Of a DNA stretch of 64,000 nt, positions 11,986-24,537 are shown one piece after another. The notes under the pieces were generated by a model, which was not told the DNA's origin, did not search any database, and saw only the letters and a program-made list of their open reading frames with translations. A program made the position numbers and the translations under genes. Every line of letters begins with the position of its first letter. The stretch's first letter is position 1. This DNA comes from Prostheceraeus crozeri (lineage: Eukaryota; Platyhelminthes; Polycladida; Euryleptidae). The stretch is taken from assembly GCA_907163375.1 (NCBI GenBank), contig CAJQUW010001832.1:1-64000 (forward strand), given 5' to 3'.

Positions 11986-13160
11986 AGTCGTCGTTTTATT
12001 ACATTTTTCACAATGTTCAGTTTCATTTCTGTCGTTGAAGCTGAAAGATAATTAATAAATATGGACTTGTTTGCATCTTTCTGATACTATTTACTTGTAA
12101 TTACTTCGCCGTTAGAGCGGAGATTGAAATCGAGTAATGATGAGTTGTCTGTCAATATGTTGTCAACACAGTTGAAACTTATTCTCGCCTACACCTACAA
12201 TCAAAAGTTTCTGTTGTTATTATGACAATAACACTAACCACCTGAAAGATAATGACCCGGTAACTACAAATAAAAAATTATGGATTTAGACTTAATATTT
12301 CTCTCAGAAACATGGAAAACAGAAATTTTCAGATTCCAACAAACACCTCATTCTGCTTTCCATTGACTTTACATGCGTATTTTAATCCTGTCTGACAAGA
12401 AAAACGGAGAGTAGAACTCGGAAGACGCATAGACTTGCGGTAGCCACATGGTGCACTGTACACGATTCTGTGAAAGTCCATTTTCGGCATTGTTCCCTGC
12501 GGAATCCCATGCTGGCGCCCGTGGTATTATATCGTATTGCCTATGGGTAGGAAAAGTTCATAAGAATAACATGCCGGAGGGACGAATTGCATCGTTTAAC
12601 TTGTCATTGGAATTTTCTGAATTTGCATCCTATATGAAAGATCAATACATTATATAATACATAATTACACACACTTAAGCCAGCACAGCAATCACATAAC
12701 TTAAGCCAGCAATCAATAGGAAACATGAATTATCTTTTTACAATCTAACTTCACAGTTCAACAGGCAATCATGCATGCAACACAGTTCTTGATATCATCC
12801 ACTATTATATAAACCTTCACAAAGGCTGCATCTGTGCCATCCAAACATGGACCGTTGGTCCTCTTGAGAGATAGATTAAATTTCATGAATAGTTCGACAC
12901 CAATTGGTCCATTTATAACAAGTCTAGTTCCTTATTTCATTTTCTTCATGGAGTAGTTCCAGGTGAGACGTTGTAGGTCGATTCTAGCAAGTTCAGTACC
13001 CATACTGTAGTTTCACATGTATTTTATTTTATTTTTTCTTTTCTTCAAAGTTCATTGCAAATTTATTCATTACAGTTATATTTTGTACAGTAGGCTTAAT
13101 CTTAGTTTATTCTATGTAGTTGTAACTGAGATTCCTAGAGGATGATGATTTTCATTTAAA
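11986..13160. other. ITFG1 intron 4, no recognised gene
   Basis: AT-rich sequence without a recognisable coding region or a repeat boundary that I can define. Confidence 0.4.
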
Positions 13161-13305
13161 AAGTTGAAGGCGCTGGACGCCGAAGGCCTATCTTCGATAC
13201 TTTTAACTTTTACTTGATTATATTGGCCTGAAATGAAAGGAAGTTTTAATTACTTTGTATAACTTGCTCAGAAAGATGATCTCCCGTCACCTGGTCAACT
13301 ACAAC
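13161..13305. repeat. Half copy of the 14.7-15.0 kb MITE family
   Basis: Shares blocks with the palindromic element at 14692-14980: GAAGGCGCTGGACG, ATACTTTTAACTTT, TATATTGGCCT, and TCTCCCGTCACCTGGTCAAC. Only one arm is present here and it is diverged. Confidence 0.65.
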
Positions 13306-14145
13306 AATTATATATATAGGCCTACAAAATATTATTATAATAGTCATATAATATGATAATTATTAATAAATCATATATAAAGAAGATTGGTCCGACGCCT
13401 TCTAGCTTTGTAATAAGACTTAGCACGCAGTGAAGGCAAATAAGGCTATTGAAGTTTAGGAAATGCCTTATCTACGACTGAATTCATAGTTATTGACCAT
13501 GTAACAGGGATAATTTCTGACTAAGAAAAGATGAAGCTATTAATGATAATTTGTGCGCAAAAATGCTTGCATGTCCACATATTTTCCAATGTATGTCATT
13601 CTTTGACTAAATACTTTAAATGCAATAGAGAACAGTTCTGAAATTGGAATACACAGACGTTAAGTGCTGAAACTTTCAGAGAGATGGAAAGAATGCTCTT
13701 AAGAAATTATTCTTGTTCTCATAATAATTGTCATACCTATAACTGTAAAAAAAGTCAAAAAATCCTACAAGTAGTCATTTTTCTGTTATTTGATTGCTTA
13801 ATGTATACCACAGGCTGAAGCATTGTGGTATAACTTTTGTCAATAATAAACGAACAATGGAATTGAGTCGTCGGTAGATACTTGTACTTCAAATTCTCCC
13901 TAGGAAGGACCCACAAACCCAAGGAAGGAAGCTTCACGAAAGAAGAATTTCAGATTTTGAACCTGGCATAAAGGCTATAGGAAAAAGTTGAGCATCAGTT
14001 ATTGACACCAACTATCGTGCTATTCAGCTACATATCAATATATTTTCTATCAATATTATCTAAATATTGCCAAGATTTTCTTTATCAATCAATGTCAAGG
14101 AGAAAAGTGCTTACGGTGAGGATTTTTATATACTCGTATATATTT
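13306..14145. other. ITFG1 intron 4, no recognised gene
   Basis: No domain-bearing frame and no clear repeat boundary seen. Confidence 0.35.
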
Positions 14146-14148
14146 CGA

Positions 14149-14235
14149 TGCACTGGCCTTGTGGTGGAGTTTTCGCTCTGCGTCCAGGAGACCTGGGTTC
14201 AAATGTAGCTCGAGTCAAACCTACGACTTTTAAAA
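14149..14235 (+). repeat. tRNA-derived SINE fragment
   Basis: A tRNA-like head: an A-box-like segment (GGTGGAGTTTTCGC) followed about 30 bases later by a B box, GGTTCAAATG. The spacing matches a Pol III type 2 promoter. The 3' extent of the element is unclear. Confidence 0.5.
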
Positions 14236-14691
14236 TAGGTACACTCTGCATTCTTGCTAAACACTCAACGCGAAAGAATGAGAATAGGATAGATGGAACT
14301 CGGTCGATATAAAACATTTGCCACATTTTCATTATGAATCGTGTTAATACGCTAAATTCTGCTTCTTCATCAAAATATCATCCAATATCTGAGGCAAGAA
14401 ACCTGTTTGAAGATGAGATAGAAAAATACCTGCATGCAGGCACTTGATCAAATTATCATCAAGTGATTCGTTCTTTAACTTCTCCTAAAAGCAATGGGTA
14501 TTATCTCTTCTTGAGAAAAACTAAAATATCGATATTAGCTGTGTTGAATAGAATACAAAGACACAGATATCTGCATTCTGACTTCTGAAACTTGATGCAG
14601 AAAAGGTTTTGATGCTTCACCTTGGCACAATAGTAAAGTACTAAGCAATTAATAGCCTTTAACAGATGACCCTGTAGGAAAAAAGGTTACG

Positions 14692-14980
14692 TAGTTGACC
14701 AGGTGACGGGAGATCATCTTTCTGAGAAAGTTATGCAAGGTAATTAAAACTCCCCTTTTTGGTTTAGGCCAATATAATAAAGTTAAAGTTAAAAGTATGG
14801 CAGACAGGCCTTCGGCGTCCAGCGCCTTCAACGTTCGATGTTTGGAAGGCCATCCAAACATCCAACGTTGAAGGCGCTGGACGGCGAAGGCCTGTCTGCC
14901 ATACTTTTAACTTTATTATATTGGCCTAAACTAAAAAGGGGAGTTTTAATTACCTTGCATAACTTTCTCAAAAAGGTTAC
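14692..14980. repeat. Palindromic MITE
   Basis: A long near-perfect inverted repeat (arms about 14721-14840 and 14850-14970) centred near 14846. Both arms contain TATGGCAGACAGGCCTTCG and AGCGCCTTCAACGTT. The repeat AAAAAGGTTACG flanks it on both sides (about 14680 and 14970) and could be a target duplication or an internal motif. There is no coding capacity. Confidence 0.75.
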
Positions 14981-15192
14981 GATGTTAATTATTAAGGAAT
15001 GATCCCCCCTTTGAAAACTTCGCCCCTGCGACACCGAGTACTACACGTACATTCAGAAACTGATCGATGCAGAACAGATTTACACCTGTCCGTAGCAGAC
15101 ATAATAATCAGTCATGAGAGTTTCCTTGTGCCTTAACGAGACATTATTTCAAAAGCAGAATACAATGAACAATAACCATCACATGCTCTTAC

Positions 15193-15287
15193 CGACTTCT
15201 TGGAGAAGGAATAAATGTAGAACAAGCTTTCAGTGCACTTAACATCCTTGCAAGCAGGAGCCATCATAATCATCTTATTTTCCATAT
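15193..15287 (-). CDS. ITFG1: ITFG1 exon 4
   Basis: A 95-bp exon. The acceptor is CATTGCAG before 15287 and the donor is GTAAGAGC after 15193. Its first two bases complete a codon begun in exon 3. The resulting frame reads through a calcium-loop-like stretch into APACKDVKCTESLFYIYS, matching the ITFG1 region with two paired Cys and a following beta strand. It ends in phase 0, and exon 5 starts in phase 0. Phase agreement on both sides makes the call strong despite the short length. Confidence 0.88.
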
Positions 15288-17195
15288 CTGCAATGATGAA
15301 ATCATAACACAATGGAAGTAATTATAAGAATAAACAGCGGCACATGTCAACGTTGTCAGTAAGTATAAATCAAAGCAAGAACTATTATCACTGAAAAACA
15401 GCGTTTACTCCGATTCCTAAAGCTGAATTGTGTTTTGGATCTCATCATCTGCGCGAGCTTATACTTTTTAAGACAGCGATTTGGTATGGCCTTCATTTTA
15501 GGCGATGGCATAGTAAGGAACTTTTTTCAGGATATTCTGGATACGTGCGTTGGGGATGAAGCAGCAGAGAATCGGATAGTTACTAACATAAGGAAGGCTT
15601 ACACGACAGCTGTGACGTGGTCAGTGTGGATTTTCAGGAAAACAGAGATACCGCAATTGAAAAGCTGCTCAGGTCATCCGTCGCACTACCGGGTAGCCAA
15701 GTCAGGTGGTGCACAGAGCTTTGATAGTCGAAGCTTTCATGACACCTGGCAAACTGCTGATATAATATTACAATAATATAAAACATAATATCTTTATTTC
15801 AGATCAACAAACCACAAGGTTATTCGGTTGACGCACTTGCAAAACACAGTTTGCGCAATTGTTTTGCAACATGGCAAAAAGCGACACTACAAATCATCTC
15901 AATCACAGTCTGTACATGTAAGATGTCCTTGTCTACACGCAACACTCACACTCATAACATACGCGAGAAAAAGGAAAGTTCATAACTTGGAGTAGAAAGA
16001 ACGGGAGCCAGAGATGACATGTTTCTACGTGTGTCGAAATGGGAGTTCGGAGAGAGAAGACGAGCAGGTCAATCGACAGCAGATAACACTGAAAGCGGAC
16101 GAAGACTGGAAGATCCGACGTCATGTCCAAGCGATAAGTCAAGCCACAATCGTAGCGCCATACTGATTTCGGATGTGCGCATGCATGTCAATACAATTCA
16201 AATAATCGTAGGGACCGCAATCGCGGAGGGACTGACAATGAGTGATATCCAGAGACGTGAAAAGCTGGAGATATAAGTCCGCGATGGAAGAAAAATAGAC
16301 GAAGTAGGTTCAAAGCAAGCGAAACATGATGAATCAACGCCAAGACAGGACGTGAGGGAAAAACCGACCGCTCTCGCTGCCTGCAGTCGGCAAAATGATG
16401 ATCATATTTGGAGATCATCCTATCTTTGCTGCAGTCATCATTATTTCATGGTAAAAAATAAGCTGAGAATTATCGAGCAGATATAATCTATCACACACCT
16501 CCTCCAAGCATAAGTAACTGATGCCTCTTCTAACATTTAGAAGCAGGGTGATGTCATTGATTTATCTAAATACATTTCTGCCAATTAATCATCATGGATA
16601 CGCTTTAATTACTACCTATAACTTACACAGAATCTATCTTGTAGACTTCTAATAATCTGCAATTATTACTAAACTGGTGCAAATACGCAAAACTTTATTT
16701 CCTAGGTTTCTAGAAAGGAGTTGAATGGTTTAGCAAATATTTCCTGTTAAATTTCCACTTTCCGATGAATCAGCTGATCGCTGACATTTTGATACATCAT
16801 CAAGATTCCAGTCATTGATTTAATCGTCCAAAGAAAAGATACTAGATTTACATTCGCACGCACTTTTCTTGAGAATATTTCAACTTCAACAATTCAGAAT
16901 TTCAATCACTGAGGTGGTGAACGCATTAACAAATTCTACTTATGTATAATTGCATGTGCATGATATGAAATGTAGATCTAAGTAAATGGAGTGTGTGCAG
17001 AACAGTCATTTACAAAATCTAATGAAATTGAGAAAATGATTTAAGTTATCTTCACTCAGGAGGTCAATATTACGCAACAGGGATTGTTATTTTGGGATAT
17101 ACTTGTCATTTCATCGCTATCGGGTGACTGAAAAGACTCACGTCGGCGTCGATAATCATCAGCATAATCAATGATAAATTTCGATATCATTAGTG
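15288..17195. other. ITFG1 intron 3, left part, no recognised gene
   Basis: Open frames of 113 residues (15435-15776) and less occur. I see no domain, signal or splice context that would make them genes. Confidence 0.35.
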
Positions 17196-17365
17196 GTTTC
17201 CGTGGTACAGTGGGTAAGTGCTTGGCCAAGCGATCTTCTGGTCCAGAGGTCGAGCCCCGAATGTGTCATTGGAAGTTGTCAGGAAGGGCATCCGGACTAA
17301 AAGATCACAACGCTCCAGATTAAACTCTGCCCACGGATACTCACTCATGCCAAAAATCTCGCAAT
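17196..17365 (+). repeat. tRNA-derived SINE, copy 1
   Basis: Starts with a tRNA-like head: TCCGTGGTACAGTGGGTAAG (A-box region), then GAGGTCGAGCCCCG (B-box region), followed by a family-specific body (GTCATTGGAAGT, then GATCACAACGCTCCAGAT). The same head and body occur in reverse at 18715-18923. The 3' part diverges from that copy after about 17330. Confidence 0.75.
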
Positions 17366-18366
17366 TTTCTTGCGTGTCACCGAGCAGTTTAGGTGCAACA
17401 TAAGCGAAGCCTATACCAGCCCTGTTTTAGAAGAAGGCAGTTGCCTGGAAAATTGAAATAGTAAGTTGGTTCAACATTTAGGCCTAGGTAAATTTTCTTA
17501 ACTTCACATTTCATCTTTGTCAATATTTTTGGATTTCTAAGGCAGAAGATAATGCCGGCTAGAGTTTTATAAAGAAATATGTTTGCTATTCTTAAATCGT
17601 CTTCAAATGCTCAATAAAAGTAAAGTTAAATCCCTGCGAAGTTTATTGGTCTCAACCAACTCAAATGCTGTTGTTAAATTTTATCTTGGTGATTTTGAAG
17701 AATCAGATATTTAACAACAAACATAGCAATAGGTAGCAAAATCACTTACTCCATAATTTTCAGGAAATGCATATTTGTCTAAGTAAATGCGCTCTTCAAA
17801 ACCGCTAAAGTACAATTTCTAACACCAAAGTGCCTGCATGAGATGAGAGGTGGCTTGTCTTTTGCAAATATTTACCGAGTTTGAAATTGTACTTTTTTGT
17901 TCCCGCAGCTATCGATCGTGGCCAGTCAACAACAGATTTCCAGTGCTTTCTAACATGAAGTTGTACTGCGGATTTTATATTAATCATGTAGAAGCTTCAT
18001 ACAAGTTCTTACTTTGAATTTATTTTTCATTTTGTATGGGAGTGAAAAGATATCTCTTGTATGTAAACTGCCGGGAGGAAAAATCAACACTTCAGTCCCA
18101 CGGGATCACAAAGCTAACTTTTCCTACCGCAGTTAACTTTCCTACAAGCTCCTGTGTAAAACAATCATAGAAGTCTGTAAACATGTCATGATTAGACGGA
18201 GACTACCAAGATATCGATATACTCGTAGATTTCGCGGTATAGCCATCATCAAGCTTCTTTCTGTAGGTTGTACAAAGTACACAGCGTCGTATTTATTGCC
18301 ATGCCAGTTCCTCTTCTTCTTTTTCTTTTGTTTCTTTCCTTCAATTCTGTTCCAGGTCTTCGCTTT
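17366..18366. other. ITFG1 intron 3, middle part, no recognised gene
   Basis: No supported feature seen. Confidence 0.35.
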
Positions 18367-19110
18367 TTAGAACAATATATCATACGATAAACTATCATGT
18401 TTCAACCTTTCATATTTGTTATGTAGATTAGATGAAGCTGGATTCCCGTCTGACATAGAGCGGCTGCAGGCGAGTTCTTCACCCGAAAGGTTCTTTAACT
18501 GGTTCCCGACATCAGCCCGCCGATGACAACAGCACTCCATAAGAGGACGAATAGTGAACTTGTGAAGATTGAAGGTAGTTTGTGCTAGAGGACATCTGCT
18601 GACACGATTGAGGATGTCAATGCGTTGAGATGCTGTTTGCTGATGGAATTTCCTTGACAAGTCTCTGGTGGCGGCTATTCCAAGGAAGGAAATGGATCAT
18701 TGTCCCCTGATCCTAAGGATGATGATGATTATGGCTTAACGTCACTTTTCACCATACTGGGGGTTTGGACGGTGCTGACATAGTCAGACTTTTATCTGGA
18801 GCGTTGTGATCTTTTATTCAGGATGCTTTTCCTGACGACTTCCAATGACACTCTCGGGGCTCGACCTCTGGACCAGAAGATCGCTAGGCCAAGCACTTAA
18901 GCACTGTGCCACGGAGACCCCAATGATCCTGTTGTCTGGAATCGTAATACCATGTAGGTCATCATTTTGTGAAGGTTTGGAAGAAACAAGCCATTGGGCG
19001 CCCCATTCGTAGGCTCTGAGTAGCTCTTCATTAGGCACGTCTAATTACCGCGGACGTTGCTGGACGTTTATTGCATACAATGAAGCGGCGGAGTGTTCTT
19101 AAATTGACGT
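18367..19110 (-). pseudogene. LINE fragment (RT C-terminal region), degenerate
   Basis: Minus-strand translation of 19038-18930 (EELLRAYEWGAQWLV) and of 18660-18400 (ILNRVSRCP; FTIRPLMECCCH) matches the region after the RT active site in jockey/CR1-type LINEs. A SINE interrupts it at 18715-18923. The part near 19040 is clearly related to the LINE fragment at 27.5 kb (shared AATGAAGA and CAATGGCTTGTTT blocks), so they may be copies of one family. There are many stops and shifts. Confidence 0.6.
18715..18923 (-). repeat. tRNA-derived SINE, copy 2, with target duplication
   Basis: Same family as 17196-17365, inverted. The tRNA-like head is at the right end (18923 leftwards). The tail, at about 18715-18735, is a short GAT/ATC trinucleotide run. 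A 7-bp direct repeat TGATCCT flanks it at 18708-18714 and 18924-18930, so its borders are well defined. It sits inside a LINE fragment. Confidence 0.8.
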
Positions 19111-19766
19111 TGCTGTTTGATGCTTTGAAATGATATCATTGACGCAACACAGCCAGGTAAAATAACCAGCATGCTCGTGCCATGGAAGATGTATACATAG
19201 AAAAGTATGAAAATACAAGTCCCGCCACGATCCTTCCAAACACCCTTCATCCTCGAGTCAAGTACTTATACCTCGGAGTAGGAGTTATTGACAGACAACA
19301 ACCGCTCCTTTGGTATGGATTCATTTCATAGATACCGTCATCCTTTTCAGTCCTCCCAACGAAATTCGTGATAGTTGGAAAAATGAAATTGATAATTTCT
19401 ACAGTATGAATGTACATTCCACGGTTCCACCTCTACATTAGCTATCTATCACGTAGGCCAAGGTAATGAACGCTGGAATCATCGAGCCGGAGTTGATAAT
19501 ATTGCAGTAACAACACTTTGCTAGGCCCGAATAGGAATTATTGACGCGCACACGTTCGGTCTAAGAACTTCATCGAGTGCACTCTATTTCTGCATTCGAC
19601 GAAGGTCTCACACCGAAAGCTCGAGCGCTAATCAATCTAATTCGAGCCTATCAAGCTGCATTTTCCTGCAATATCACCATGTAGATGACAATTCAGTTAT
19701 TAGTTAAAATTAAAAACGAAAAACATCGATGACAGAGAAATAACAACCAATATCAGATGAACTTAC
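19111..19766. other. ITFG1 intron 3, right part, no recognised gene
   Basis: No supported feature seen between the LINE fragment and exon 3. Confidence 0.35.
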
Positions 19767-19916
19767 TGAAATCAAAGAATGTTGGAGATCCGATAACCTT
19801 AGGTACTGTCGGTTTACTTGGCTTGTTAACTATCAGCGGTGTCCCAACTTCGTAAATATTGGTCTTTTTGTTCTTCAGGATGAATTGATAGGTGGCCTTC
19901 GTTGTTATCATGATGT
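19767..19916 (-). CDS. ITFG1: ITFG1 exon 3
   Basis: A 150-bp exon. The acceptor is TTTTTTTCTTCAG before 19916 and the donor is GTAAGT after 19767. It completes an Asp codon split with exon 2, giving DIMITTKATYQFIL, then a linker, then GSPTFFDF. This matches the ITFG1 propeller repeat that precedes the exon-4 Cys pair. It enters in phase 1 and leaves in phase 1, both agreeing with the neighbouring exons. The Met upstream (20070) is intronic read-through. Confidence 0.9.
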
Positions 19917-20327
19917 CTGAAGAAAAAAACTTCACTCGAATAACACAGTAGATGACGCATCCGTTAAAGCGCAGAAGTAGGCTATGATGGATTACGACAT
20001 AGAGAGGGTGGGGCAAAAATGTAACTGTTCGACTCCACAAACAGGAGTCTGCCGGTTTTGTTGACAGCATTTCTGACAGAAAATTGGTATTGCCAATACA
20101 ATTTCGACCTCCAGTTCAATCAATAACAAATAATATGAGGGTCCTTCGTTGAGACCCTAGTTGAGAGACGCGTCTCTTATTCGAAAATATACAGCATTCA
20201 TTGCATTATTATGAAGAAGCATATTATTCAGCACTGACTGGAATAATTAATTTTATAGGATGGATTATGTACATTTAGTAAAACGATCTGTTAAAGCAGA
20301 TTGTTACCAGAAAAGATTGGAATAGAG
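19917..20327. other. ITFG1 intron 2, short unique stretch before the pogo-like element
   Basis: No feature seen beyond the polypyrimidine tract of the exon 3 acceptor (19918-19930). Confidence 0.4.
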
Positions 20328-21080
20328 TAGGGGAACACGGGGCTTAGCGGCTCACCGGGGCAAAGAGGATCACCTGAATATTTCTTAAACTACAGAAGTT
20401 ATCAAATATCTTACTCACTAGGACGTTTACATGGAAGTATCCCCTCATTCTGGTATAGTGGTTGAACAGCGCTCACCTTCAGTTCTGTGTGAACTATACT
20501 TTTACTCAGTTTTTTCGAGCTCGTTATAAGAAATGGTGAGATTACAACGCATTTTTCTCAGGCTTGAAGTGGCAACAGATAGACAAATTTTGTATCAAAT
20601 GAAAGCTATGGGAGTGGTGTTTCATATGGCATCGATAATTGTCAACATAATTTGCTTTTACTAAATGCAAGAGACAATTTTCGGACCTATAGCTATTGGG
20701 GCAAAGTGGTTCGGGCGATCCGCTATGCCCCATAGCGTTCACGTGACGTGCATGTGTACTTACATCCACAGTAGAACGTTCTCACGGGAGCATCTCGTCA
20801 TTCTGATGTCATGGTAACGCATCACGCGCCTGCAGTGTGTGTGAGTGAATTCGCCAGTCACTCAGTTGCTTCGAGGAAGCGGTGATCCGGTGAGTTGAAT
20901 AACACACTTAGTCTTGGTCTATTTACATCCAAGTATAAATGCATTAAGTATGAATATCTAATGAAAGCTATTTTAGTTTCACACAAATACGACCTGTAGA
21001 CTTAGAAGCCTATATTAGCGTGCACAGCCTTAGCAATAGACGACTAGACTATATAAAAGCATATCTTATTTATTGTAGAG

Positions 21081-22310
21081 ATGGTGCGAAATTACCAAAA
21101 AAACAACTAGTCAAGGCATTGATCCGGACTTGATACGTTCTGCATGCATTGATGTTGATAGTAGAACAATATCATTGAGGAAAGCTTCTTCTTTCTATAA
21201 CATCCCATTCACTACTTTAAGAAGGCATCACAAAAAGCTTGTGAAAACCCTGGTTGTCTTGGTAGCTTTAGACCAGTCTTTACATCTGAACAAGAAAATG
21301 ACCTCAAGTCTCATATTTTTAAGATGCAAGAGCGTTTCTACGGATTGACTAAAGATGATATCCAAACGCTGGCATTTGGCGTTGCTGAGTTGTTAGGTAT
21401 TGATAATACATTCAATAAGAAGACTAAAAGTGCGGGCATAGACTGGCTGATAGGGTTCTTGAGACGAAATCCGGAAGTAAGCGTTCGTCAGCCTGAGTCG
21501 ACCAGTCTAGGTCGGGCTGCTGGATTTAGCAAACACCAGGTTGATGTTTTCTATCAGCTTTTGCATGAGAAGTTGTTACTCCATAAGTACACTGCTTCCC
21601 AGGTTTGGAATGCGGACGAAAGTGGCATTTCTGTTGTTCACAAGCCTCCTAAAATTCTTGCCAAAAAAGGTCAGAAGCAAGTAGGAAAGATAACAAGCGC
21701 AGAGAGAGGTCAGAACGTGACTGTTTTATGTTGCATGAATGCCGCAGACAGATTTGTTCCCCCCATGATAATCTTCCCTCGCAAAGGCATGTGCGAGGCA
21801 CTTGCGAAAGGTGCCCCACCTGACAGTCTAGTTACAAACAGTGATAATGGGTGGATTACCCAGGAACTTTTCTTGAAGTGGTTTGAACACTTCATCAAAA
21901 TGACGAACCATTCCAAAAGAAACAGGCAACTTCTGATTCTTGATGGGCACATCAGTCATAGGTCCATGGAGCTTATAGAAAAAGCTAAGGCAAATTACGT
22001 TGACATCTTGATCTTACCCCCGCATACCACACACAGGCTTCAGCCTCTGGACCGTGTCTTTTTCGGACCACTGAAGAAGAGCTACAACAAATTTTCTGAC
22101 CAGTACATGATGCAAAATCCGGGGAAAAGGATAACTTTCTATGAAATTTCGGAGTTGTTCGCAAAGGCCTACATTGCCACTGCGACGATGTCAAAGTGTA
22201 TCAAAGGCTTCGAATCCACTGGGATATTTCCTTACAACGCAGATCTCTTTGCTGACTCAGACTTCTCCCCCTCCAATGTCGTCCTTTCCACTCCAACTAT
22301 TAACGTTAAA
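21081..22310 (+). pseudogene. pogo-family DDE transposase, N-terminal and catalytic part
   Basis: From ATG 21081 the N-terminus has a Psq-type helix-turn-helix (SLRKASSFYNIPFTTLRRH). A CENP-B-like region and the DDE_1 catalytic core follow: WNADESG near residue 96 of the long frame (21324-22316), then LILDGHISH, then the family signature HRLQPLDRVFFGPLK. Two frame changes are visible, in an A run near 21099 and near 21250, so the reading frame is broken as sequenced. At 22307-22311 it is interrupted by the LTR retrotransposon. The same frame resumes exactly at 26498 once one TAAAT copy is removed. Confidence 0.85.
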
Positions 22311-22311
22311 T

Positions 22312-22550
22312 TGTAAGTAAAAACGCGAATTCCAAATAGCAAAGACCCACTTTATTTGCAGACGTGGATATTTATACCTGTATAACAATGGCATAACACA
22401 ACTCACGAAACATGCACAATAATGAAATGTTATTATCATGAAACGTCACCAGAACACTTGATAATAGGATGTCAGGCATGCGGTCGAGAGTCGGATTGCT
22501 ATGTCCTAAGACAGTGAACAATAGAGAATTAGAAATACAACACGCTCACA
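22312..22550 (-). repeat. 3' LTR of the Gypsy-like element
   Basis: TG...CA ends. A purine-rich tract just to its right (about 22551-22566, read on the minus strand) could be the polypurine tract. Confidence 0.88.
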
Positions 22551-22618
22551 CGCTCCCTAGTTTCTTAAGAAACTAATATACAAAAGTATATATTATATAC
22601 GAAACAATATAAGGTCTG

Positions 22619-22984
22619 CTATCTGTAATCAACGACATGGTCACCTTGAAAAATAGGTCTTTTAGTCACGCGACTACTCCTTCGGGGTACCGCCTCAGAA
22701 TCAATTTCGACATCGCTATCATTCGTCAAAGAGCAGTATTTCGTTTCTAAGTCGACTTCGGTAGATTCCCTGCAATAAGGTACCAGTCTTAAATGCGATA
22801 CATGACGAGAGACATTTATATCATCTAACTCAACTGAAACACTCGAAATGATTTTTGTCACGACGTGTGGACCGCTCCAAACGTCATCACATCGGGAGGA
22901 AGGAGGCTTAAGAAAAACTTTATCGCCAACAAGAAAAGGATTACGGTCTTTATCAAAGTAATTATCGTTTACCTCGTAATTCAA
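22619..22984 (-). pseudogene. Integrase C-terminal tail of the Gypsy-like polyprotein
   Basis: Contains the beta-barrel pattern of integrase C-termini (VGDKVFLKPP, WSGPHVVTKI, VELDD, RHVSHLRLVP), then an acidic tail ending 69 bp from the 3' LTR. It is in a different frame from the integrase core upstream. Confidence 0.8.
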
Positions 22985-23133
22985 TTTGGGTCGTTCTATC
23001 TCAATGCGATCAGCTGTAACATCCGGCTTTCTAGACTTCGCACAGAAAACTAATTCGTAAGGTGTTGAATCGTTTTTACCTTTTGTATTGTTAACCCAGA
23101 AAACGGCCTCTGCGAGGGATTTTCCTGTACGCT

Positions 23134-24537
23134 TTACGGTTCTCTTACGGTACGATGAACCCGCTCAACCACCGAGTTTCCCTGGGGCCTATAAGCGGAA
23201 GTCAAGACCTGTTGAACTTTCCACTTATCTAACAGCTCATTAAACTCGCGGCTACGGAAAACTGTCCCGTTATCACTCATTATGTACGCTGGGGGACCAA
23301 ATTCTGCGAAGATCTGTTCAATGTTGAAAGCTATCTCAGTGGAGGATTCATTTCTTAAGCTACGCCAGATTGTAAATCTGGAAGCAGTATCGATAACGGA
23401 TAAATAAGGTCTACCGTCTACATGAGTTACATCAGTGCCTAAAACTTCCCAAACATTATTCGCGGATATCGATCCTTTGTCCCAACTAAAGCGATTCGAA
23501 GGGTCTATGCGGGTACAAGTTGCACAATCGCCAATGACGGCCTTAATATCAGATTTTGAAACGGATTTATTTTTATACCGCTCTTTACATAATTCATATG
23601 TTCGATTCGTGCCAAAATGGTTGATTTCATGAACAAACTTGATGTCAGCGTAATCAACGCTATCTAGTTTCTCCCTGACCCATGAATTAGGCACTCTAGT
23701 CAATGAATCTGCTTTGTTTAAACTTGACTCAATCCAAACGACCTGTACTGCCAACTGTTCCTCACGGATAATGTCTGAAATAATATTAAGTCTACGCTTA
23801 ATCAAAACTTCTGCGAGTGCACGAGTCTTAACATTTCTTGTCTTATGAATAACAGATTGCAACCATCTATAAACTGAGATGGAGTCAGTTTTGATCGTAA
23901 TGTCCCTCTTACCCCATTTTAAGGCAAGATTCAGGCCTTTGATAGCTGCGTCTAATTCAGACCGGTTTATATGCGTAGCATCATCCTTCGGGCGCAGCCA
24001 AGCCGCATCCTCGACCACCTGACCTTCAACCTCTAAATAAACCCCGTAGGCTAGAGAACTGGAGTCAGTCCAGACCGTGATTGGAGCTTTAGGATCAACC
24101 TCCCACATGCCTCCGACAGGGTCAGACACTTTCAGTCGAACATCTATTTCTCGAATCAAACTCATTATTTTTTCCGAAACTGGGTCATCCCACCTAGTAT
24201 GATCTTCGGCAGTGCACCGCTGTACAAACGCGCAGGCGACTCGAAGCCATCCCGCCACGGGGTAATGTCCTAAACATTCTCCTATGTACTTATGTGCTTC
24301 ACGCCGCGTAAGAATGTTAGCTATTAAGGGCAGAGAACCGTCTCTGCGCCATCTCAACCCTGAGTCCACACATAGTCCCAGTAATCTAACGTCTCCTTTA
24401 CCAACTTTTTGTGACTCTTTTGTTATAAGGCCCCAATTATTCAGATGGGACCTGACCTTTTTCGCATGAGACAACCGATTCAGAGACATATATATCGTCA
24501 ATGTAACTAGAAGTACCTTCCTTGATTTTCTGGTCAC
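23134..24537 (-). pseudogene. Connection, RNase H and integrase part of the Gypsy-like polyprotein
   Basis: Continues the polyprotein in another frame. RNase H is recognised by WTDSSSLAYG, NRSELDAAIKG and KTDS. Integrase has an HHCC-type finger (HEINHFGTNRTYELC...CATC) and the D,D-35-E core: LGTDVTH, then SDNGTVF, then GNSVVERVHRTV. The first Met is not a start. The frame breaks at about 23134 and the C-terminus lies at 22984-22619. Confidence 0.85.
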
